A program made the translations under genes and the position numbers. A DNA stretch of 64,000 nucleotides. It comes from Wolfiporia cocos (Eukaryota > Basidiomycota > Agaricomycetes > Polyporales > Phaeolaceae). This document shows, piece after piece, positions 56,753 to 64,000 of the stretch. The DNA lies in contig JACCLO010000004.1 of NCBI GenBank assembly GCA_029448655.1, positions 1,798,001 through 1,862,000 of the forward strand, written 5' to 3'. The notes under the pieces were generated by a model that had not been told where the DNA came from, ran no database searches, and worked only from the letters and a program-made list of their open reading frames with translations. The first letter of the stretch is position 1. Each line of letters begins with the position of its first letter.

Positions 56753-59700
56753 ATGACTTCTGTTCGTGAACGTAGCACTCCGCCCTCCGCTGAAAGAGTG
56801 GGCAGCCCCGTGCCTTCTCCTGCAGCAAAAAAAGGGGAAACGGACTCTCGCGTGTGACATTTGCAAGCGAAAGAAATGTATGTTCTAAATGTCCTTGTCA
56901 AATTTCCCCGAGTATAGTAACAATCTCGGTGAATGCTATAGTACGATATATGTCGGACGATCATCTCATTGTCTTGATTTTGGTCTGATACACTCGAAAG
57001 GTGATGGCGGACAACCTGGTCGTCGATGTCTTCGATGTATCAGCTACAATCGCGAATGTACATATGAGGAGACGACGTCAACTTATGTGAGCCTTACCGT
57101 GGCCCAAGGCATCTTCATTCTGCTGGACATTGTCTGATTGGAATATGATACATAGGACAACTCCCTGAGCAAGACGTATTGTACCACAATCAAAACACAC
57201 ATTTCCCGGGCTCTAACCTAATTTGCATATGTTACCCAGAAATGTTGCAAAACTAGAAGCTCTCATAGAGAAATTAGAGCAGCTTCTGTCCCAGGCAGGT
57301 TGTCATTAGCTCCGTGACTCTGATATATTCATTTCTTGATTCCAGTCAATCTGCCCGAAATGCGGTTCCCCTAGTCAAACTCAGTCTCCTGAAACAGAAA
57401 TATTACTGCGAGGCATAAACCCTTTCGAGCAAGTCAGCCACAGCATCGGCGAGCGACGATCATCGGCTCAGACATCCGGCAACAGCACTCCAGATGATCT
57501 CGAGGACAGCGACGATGAAGTTACGGACAGTTACTCGCTAATACAGGGTTATTGTGGATTACATTTGAACCACGAACCGATGCACTTCATAGGAAAATCA
57601 AGCCATGCTGGTCTCCTTTCTGACGTCTTCAAAAAGGGAGCAGTACGAGGAGGGCCACCCCCATCCGCCACACGGGCGATATCATCGTCCGCAATTTTGG
57701 AACTCACATCTTATCTTACATTTCCATGTAGGAGTCAAGCATGTTGACCTTCGACAGTGGCTCCTCTCTGATGCGCGCGAAGTGTTTAGTCTTTGTGGTC
57801 CCGAGGCCTTCCCAGAACCAGATCTCATGCACACCCTAGTTGATCTCTACTTTGTCAAAGTGAACACACATGTGCCGTTGCTCCTCGTCATACCTTCGAG
57901 GCCGAGATATCAAATGGACTTCATCTATGTAACCCCAAATTCGGCGCAACTGTACTCGCGGTCTGCGCATTAGGAGCGCGGTTCTCCGAAGACCCATGGG
58001 TATACCTCGATGGGTATGAAGACGACCCACTATCCCGTGGGTGGAAGTGGTTCAACTCCGCGCAGACCATCCAGCAGCCTTGGCTTTGCCTACCTAATCT
58101 GTACTACATACAACTGTGTTGTGTGCGTGTGCTCTCAGGAAATCTGCGCGTCTGCTTGCAAGTAGTGCTGACTTACTGGGCAGCTGATGATCCAGTTCCT
58201 GGAAGGAACAGCCTCATTCCAAGCGTCATGGATGCTTATAGGCATAGGCATTCGCATGGCACAAGATGTTGGGGCGCACAGGAGAAAGATGTACACTGGT
58301 CAACATCGTGCGGAGGAGGAGCTATGGAAGCGTGCCTTTTGGTTAGATTTTGTGCACTGCTTTCATGATGGAGGCTGATAGTGAGAGACTAGGATACTCG
58401 TTGCGATGGACAGGGCACTCAGTGTGATTACGGGGAAGCCATGCGCAACTCAAGACGAAGAGTGGGCTAATCTTCCTTCTGGATATGGTATGAAGCTCAC
58501 TATCTACCCAAAAATTCAGCTTCGATCTTGACCTCTTGACCGAGTGCGACGACGAGTACTGGACGAACTCCGATCCAGATCTCGCGTTCAAGCAGCCACC
58601 GGGCAAACCTTCGACTATAGCATTCTTTAACTGTCTCTTAAGACTGACTAAGATCCTCACATTCGCGCAGCGCACTATAGTAAGTGTCGACGTGACACGA
58701 AATTGCGTCTCGACTCATAGGCCGTCATAAATACAGTACTCTGGCAAAAAGCTGAAGACACTGGTGGGGATAGGGCCCGAGTGGGAAGAAAGGATCGTCA
58801 GAGAGCTTGATTCTGCACTGAATAGGTGGCTTGACACCATCCCTTAACATCGTACGAGCATGGCTTCCTGTTACACGAGTTTCAAACGCATAACCTCACC
58901 TCTGTACCTGCTAGTTCGCTGGGATCCTAACCAAGAAGATCTCGTATTCTTGGTCAATCTGCCCATCTGTTTGTCCTCTATAACCAACTCCAAATCTTCA
59001 TTCATCGCCCTTATATGCAATCTCCCAATAAGACGGCGTCTCAGACATTCCCGTCCCTTGCAATATGCACCAATGGTGCTAGGGCATCTATACACGCCAT
59101 CGAGATCCAGTATAAGCGGACTGGATTCCTCTTATTCAGTGTGCAGGTAAAACCAAGCTGTGTAGGAACTAAGATGGCAACACGCTCATAAGTTGCATTA
59201 AGACCTCCTTATTCACTTCCGCAACCGTGCTTTTGCTCAATATTTGGGGAAGTAGACGATCCGGAAGGCCGATCGATGTGGTAAAAGAGATGGCTGACGT
59301 GCAAAAGTGTATGGATATAGGGAAGATTGCGGAGATGCAGTGAGTCTACACGAGGTTTTAGATCATTCTTCATAGGGAGGAGCTCTGATGTATTGTCTCA
59401 GCGGGTATTTCTGTGGCCGTGGATGGTATGTCTCCGAGAATTCACACCGCGATGATCCAGGTTGACGTCATTCGCGGCTCGCAGGGATATCCTGCACGAG
59501 TTGGCATATGTTGGCGACCTGCCGCCGCTCGCGCAGAGCCCATTCACAAGCTGCAAGCGTGACAGAGATGGCAATGTCACCGAGAACCGAGCTGTCCAGG
59601 ATGGTCGAGATCCACTCTCGAGTCCGGGGCTTGCCCGCAGGGATGATGCAAACTCATTCCTTGCTGAACGCCTCCGGCTTCAAGCGCAGACGTCACGGAT

Positions 59701-60301
59701 TTCTCAGCGGGACATGGTCGAAGCACAGCCTCCGAACACCGTGTTGTTCTCTCGCATGAATTCTGCCCGTGATCATCAAGTCCTGTCTAATTCTCAACGA
59801 AGATCCGGACATCCCGAACCTCAGCAAACCCACTCTGCTATAACGGCCCCTGATCATAATGATTCGATTGGATCCAGTCAGAACCGCTTCGGCCGGATCC
59901 CGGATCCATTGTCTCCCTCCTTATGGGAGGCTGATAACGACGAGCTTGGCAGCCTAACATTCCCTTCCGCATCCGAGTCTATCATGGCCATGGAAGGTGC
60001 TCGTGTTGACGGGCGCCAGCCTTCGAATTTAGTGGACAACAATCACACACAACTTCCAAGTAGACAGACCAACGAAGCAATATGGCCCATGTCACCAAGT
60101 AGTGATGACACACTGGCAATGTTGATGTCGATGCCCATGGGCTTTGAGTGAGTATTATTGTTTACTGACCAATTGCTCCTTTCGCCGCGTACTCTGCTAA
60201 TGTCGGGCATTAGGTGGAATGACTGGGACGCATATCTCAGCATAATAAGTGGCATGAACGACAGTACAGGTGCCGGCTCATCGAATGGGTATTCTGGGTA
60301 A
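56753..60301 (+). pseudogene. Zn2Cys6 / Fungal_trans transcription factor, copy 4 (multiply broken)
   Basis: Full-length relative of copies 2, 3 and 5 with the same exon order, but carrying several lesions. An extra base in the A7 run at 56827-56833 shifts frame before ACDICKRKK. The 6-nt microexon tacgat (56942-56947) has lost its donor GT (it now reads atatgt). One base is missing near 57631-57640 (FKKG/EQYEEG). One base is missing near 57880-57892, before what should be HRPTFE. An in-frame TAA at 58845-58847 replaces the Glu of the conserved PEHR. The 3' part (disordered region, then WNDWDAYLSIISGMND) is still open, ending at TAA 60299-60301. Sequencing error could explain one lesion but hardly all. 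Confidence 0.82.
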
Positions 60302-60772
60302 TCTGCCCATGCTTCGAATGACATGATGCGAGGACCCATTCCGGTCGTCATTGTAACATGGTGTCGGTGCTCGGAGAGTCGTGTAACATATACCCTTTCA
60401 AGTGTTGGCAGAGCGAGGTGTTGCATGATCTTCCTACTCGTTCAAGTTATACCATGATGCGGGCAGCACCGCGGAGATGTATAATGTGGCTCCACAGCAT
60501 CTACTGTGATCGATAACGAGACTGGGATGTGATATTGGATGGGAGGTTGAGTTTTCTGGCCTTTAGGAAACATAAACACTTCCGATTGCACGATTGCTCA
60601 AAGCTGATGCCTTGTATTCAATAGCCAACGTTCTAAGCTACGAGTAGCCTGGCTTCTCGGCCACGAAGACAGGGGGATGCATGATGCAGTGGTAGGGTGA
60701 CTGGCGAGGTGGACAGCAGATGCCCGATGCTCACTAGCACAGATCACCGTTGAAGCAACACAGGGCGCTATG
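60302..60772. other. intergenic, between factor copy 4 and the inverted-repeat element
   Basis: About 0.47 kb with no supported gene. Its last nine bases (60764-60772, ggcgctatg) are the left copy of the target duplication of the element that follows. Confidence 0.5.
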
Positions 60773-61409
60773 ACTTGAGGTTAACGTCCCAGCGAGTTTG
60801 CATGGCCTTTCGTAACTCCGTGGCTGCGCCGGCGCTTCCTGTGGATCGGCGCGTAGGGGCGCGCCGCGCATACAAGCTGTAGGATCATGAAGAAATAACG
60901 AACACGAGCAGGCGGCGGCGGCGGACTCATTACTAGCTTATATGTTTATATCCAATCACATTGATGGATTGCATTTGGCGGTGGCGACCTCGCGCATTAG
61001 TCACCGGCATCATATATATATATATATATATATAGTGCGACGGCGAACGTGCGCTTCTACGTCCTCTGCCCACTCTATCGCAGACCGCACAACTTGCAGC
61101 GCATGTCGGATAAAGCGCGGTCTGCTATCCTTCCCTGCTGCTCAATGATATCGGCTGCCTGGCTCAACTTTTGTACAGCATAATCTATATCACTTTGCGC
61201 TTGGTTGTCAGACTGGAATGCCATAAAGGTGAGTATATATCCATTCGATTGTAAGCATACGTTTAAATCCGCCGCCGCCGCCTGCTCGTTTTCGTTATTT
61301 CTTCATGATCCTATGTACGCGCGGCGCCCCTGCGCGCCGATACACAAGCGCCGGCGCAGGAGTTACGAAAGGCCGAGCAAACTCGCTGGGACGTTACATA
61401 ACCTCAAGT
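60773..61409. mobile_element. non-autonomous element with long inverted repeats and 9-bp target duplication
   Basis: The left arm (60773 to about 60928) and right arm (about 61254 to 61409) are near-complementary over about 155 bp. The outer ends are acttgaggtta and its reverse complement. Inner landmarks are cgttatttcttcatgatcct on the right and its complement on the left, plus the gccgccgccgcctgctcgt block. The exact 9-bp word ggcgctatg flanks both sides (60764-60772 and 61410-61418). Long arms with a 9-bp duplication are typical of Mutator-like (MULE) derivatives, by inference. The interior (about 320 bp) holds a TA dinucleotide run and no transposase. Confidence 0.82.
61012..61034. repeat. 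(TA)n microsatellite
   Basis: A pure TA dinucleotide run inside the inverted-repeat element; likely length-variable. Confidence 0.9.
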
Positions 61410-61418
61410 GGCGCTATG

Positions 61419-62235
61419 CGACAGACTGCTAGATTAGGGGATTGTCATAAAACTTCTTCGCCCCAGGAAGTTGCGAATGGTGAGCGAATCACATACTGAT
61501 AGTGAGGCTGAAAGTTCCGATTGAGCGATAAGGGCAGAAGACCTGGAGGAGGATCGTTTTGCTAATGCTGCAAGGGATTTAGTATTTTCGTCTATTCTCG
61601 TTAGCTACCTGGTCTATGGCCCTGAAAGTGGGTGAGCATGCAGATGACCCGCTCTATATCGGAACTTCTATGCGATAGTATGCGTCTGAGCACAGCGACC
61701 TATGAAGAGAAACCAGATGTCGTGAACTCAAAATCAGTCACATTTCGCCATCAGAGTGGCCAGGTGCCACTCCCTCCAATGTAGCAGTCAATTCAATGGA
61801 AGGCCGAACCCAGGCGCCTCAGAGATTTGGACCTTCAGCGCAGCAAGTGATAGCCTACGCTCGACTTGAGGTTAATTACCCCAGCGGGTTTGCGTAGATA
61901 AGCGCCAAGTATCACGTGAATATCGACGCGTCGGGTGAGCGCCTCTGCGCGCCGACAAATGTTGAACGTTTTGAACGGCCCATATACACCGCGCGAGCCC
62001 TCAGATATTTAAACTCCGCCGGTGTTTACCGTCTGGTCACGAGAGTAGTGCCTCCCCTCAGGGCCGGCCGGCATATTCTAACTCCGCGATCATTGACCTC
62101 GTCCATTTCGGGAAAGGGACACCTCAGCCTACCGCACTCTGACAGTAACCCTTCGGTAATACTATAGGAACCGACACTTTAGAACAGTATAGGTATCGCA
62201 ACTCTGGAGATTAACGCGCTCGTAATTCGTGCAAG
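61419..62235. other. intergenic, upstream of factor copy 5
   Basis: About 0.8 kb. It contains a solo copy of the element end (61862 onward) and the promoter of copy 5. No gene supported. Confidence 0.45.
61862..61960 (+). repeat. decayed solo arm related to the 60773-61409 element
   Basis: gacttgaggttaattacccc followed by agcgggtttgcg parallels the left end of the element (acttgaggttaacgtcccag, cgagtttgc), and a gcctctgcgcgccgac block lies farther in. No matching second arm was found nearby. Confidence 0.5.
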
Positions 62236-64000
62236 ATGATTCCTGTTCGCGAAGTGCGCGATACAGCTACGGTAGCCAGCCCTGGACTGCCCCCGGTAGC
62301 AAAGAGGAGAAAACGGACTACCGCTTGCGACATATGTAAACACAAGAAAAGTATGCCCAGTCCCTGTCAAGTAGTAACTGAGGCTAATCTGGTTGTTTGT
62401 GTCAGTACGATGTACGATGGATAATTTCTTGTTATGAAAGTGAAGCTGAATGAAACCGCTGGGAAGGCGATGGCGGGCAACCTGGCCGTCGATGTGTTCA
62501 ATGTAATGACTACAACCGCGAGTGTACATATGAGGAGGCAACATCAGCTAGTGTGAGCTTCATGATGGCCTAAGGCATTATGCATGTGCTGAACACCCAC
62601 TGACCGGGGCATTTTATGAAGGATAAAATCCTGTCCAAGACGTATTGCACCACCGTCATATATGTTGTCCAATCTGATCGGTGAATTTTCTCCAGATATA
62701 TCACAAAGCTCGAAACCCGTATAGAACGATTAGAGCAGCTTCTGTCGAAGGCAAGCCATTACGGAGTTCGTATCTCATACATTCAACCCATTGTTTCCAG
62801 TCAATCTGTCCTAGATGCGGCTCCTCTACTGCAGCCCAGTCTTCCGAATCGGACACATTACTTCGAGGCATTAACCCTTTCGAACAAGTTAGCCACAGTC
62901 TCGATGAACAACAATCATCGACTCAGACACCCAGCGACAGCACTTCAGATGATCTCGAAGCTAGCGACGATGAAGTCTCGAATCACTGCTCGCTGATACA
63001 AAATATCCGTGGAACACATTTGAATCACGAACCTGTGCGCTTTCTAGGAAAGTCAAGCAATGCTAATCTTCTGCGTGACGTCTTCAACACGAAAGGCGAG
63101 CCGTACGTTGAAGGCGATCTCCACATGCCACATGGGCGATACCACCGTCCTCAGTTCTGGAATCCACACCCCGTAGGCGCACCACGCAACTCCACTTGGA
63201 AGTCGCGTTCATTGACCTTCGACAGTGGCTTCGCTCCGATGCACGCGGGGGTTTTCGTCTTTATGGCCCCGAAGCCTTCCCAGAACCAGATCTCATGCGC
63301 ACACTCATTGATCTATACTTCATCCAACTGAATACATACATGCCTCTACTCCATCGCCCTACTTTCGAAGCCGAGATATCAGATGGACTTCATCTACGTG
63401 ATCCCAAATTCGGCGCCACCGTGCTTGTGGTCTGCGCGGTTGGAGCGCGGTTCTCTGAAGACCCGCGGGTGTACCTCGAAGGGTATGAAGATGACCCGCT
63501 ATCTCGTGGATGGAAGTGGTTCAATTCCGTGCAGACCATCCAGCAGCCTTGGCTTTGCCTACCGAATCTCTACCACGTACAACTGTGTTGTGTACGTGTG
63601 CTCATCGGGACATCTGTGCATATATTTCAAGTAGCGTTAACCTGTTAGGCAGTTGATGATTCAATTTCTGGAGAGCACGTCAGCGTTCCAAGCGTCATGG
63701 ATGCTCATAGGCATAGGCATCCGCATGGCACAGGACGTTGGCGCTCACGAGCGGGGGATGTATACTGGCCAGCATCGCGCAGAGGAGGAACTATGGAAGC
63801 GTGCTTTTTGGTAAACCTTCAAGAACTTCTAATGATGATGGTATGCTAATAAGAACAGGATCCTGGTCGTAATGGATAGGGCAATCAGTGCGATCACGGG
63901 GAGGCCGTGCGCAATGCAAGACGAAGAGTGCGTTGATCTCTTTTCCATGGTCATGGTATGAAGCTCACTATCTACCCAAAAATCCAGTTTCGATCTTGAC
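62236..64000 (+). CDS. Zn2Cys6 / Fungal_trans transcription factor, copy 5 (3' end outside window)
   Basis: Partial gene starting at ATG 62236 (MIPVREVRDTATVASPGLPP). The zinc cluster assembles as TTACDICKHKK + Ile-Arg via the 6-nt microexon tacgat (62406-62411) + CDGGQPGRRCVQCNDYNREC, complete. The coiled coil ITKLETRIERLEQLLSK is followed by a GC-AG intron (62751-62800) and SICPRCGSST. The regulatory domain is intact to the edge: YMPLLHRPTFE, LIGIGIRMAQDVGAHERGMY, GRPCAMQDEE, then FDLD at the window end. It is closest to pseudogene copy 4, so these two look like a later local duplication. No break was seen. Confidence 0.87.

Overview
The window looks like nuclear DNA of a filamentous basidiomycete, most likely an agaricomycete. 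Genes are cut by many short introns of about 50-60 bp. The recognisable housekeeping proteins (CDC42, EMC4, SF3B4, CBP4, SIP5, FMP25) have fungal forms. Several other genes belong to families I know mainly from Agaricomycetes. No rRNA or convincing tRNA gene, CRISPR array or bacterial-style operon is present.

Left block (1-17.1 kb): three tandem, same-strand genes for Zn2Cys6 transcription factors of the XlnR/Fungal_trans type. The first is cut by the window edge. A tandem pair of AhpD/carboxymuconolactone-decarboxylase-like genes lies between factors 1 and 2. A complete cytochrome P450 faces factor 3 tail to tail. The same factor family returns at the right edge (56.7-64 kb) as a multiply broken copy and a sound copy running off the window, so the housekeeping and repeat blocks sit inside a dispersed factor array.

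Middle block (17.9-40.7 kb): EMC4, CDC42, a Kex2-type repeat-peptide precursor, SF3B4, a 50-residue secreted cysteine protein, a TA-flanked MITE, SIP5, a rhamnose-mutarotase-like gene, CBP4, two secreted expansin-like (double-psi beta-barrel) genes, a conserved protein of unknown function, and the RCC1-repeat mitochondrial protein FMP25. The second expansin-like gene encodes two complete barrels in tandem. Many of these genes are visible only after splicing very small exons, and I rebuilt their exon limits by hand.

Right repeat block (40.7-56.7 kb): gene-poor sequence dominated by a tandem segmental duplication of about 5.3 kb (roughly 41.86-47.28 and 47.28-52.48 kb). Each unit carries a copy of a small protein family of unknown function. 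The copy in unit A is intact, the copy in unit B is broken, and a third, diverged intact member lies at 53.5-54.1 kb. At 60.8-61.4 kb there is a non-autonomous element with long terminal inverted repeats and a 9-bp target duplication.

Most notable points: the modular-exon secreted peptide precursor at 20.87-21.26 kb; the double-barrel expansin-like fusion at 33.9-35.7 kb; the factor family with a 6-nt microexon inside its zinc cluster and a retained GC-AG intron; and the tandem duplication with one live and one dead copy of an unknown gene. Splice sites were placed by reading consensus sequence and paralog comparison and have no transcript support.
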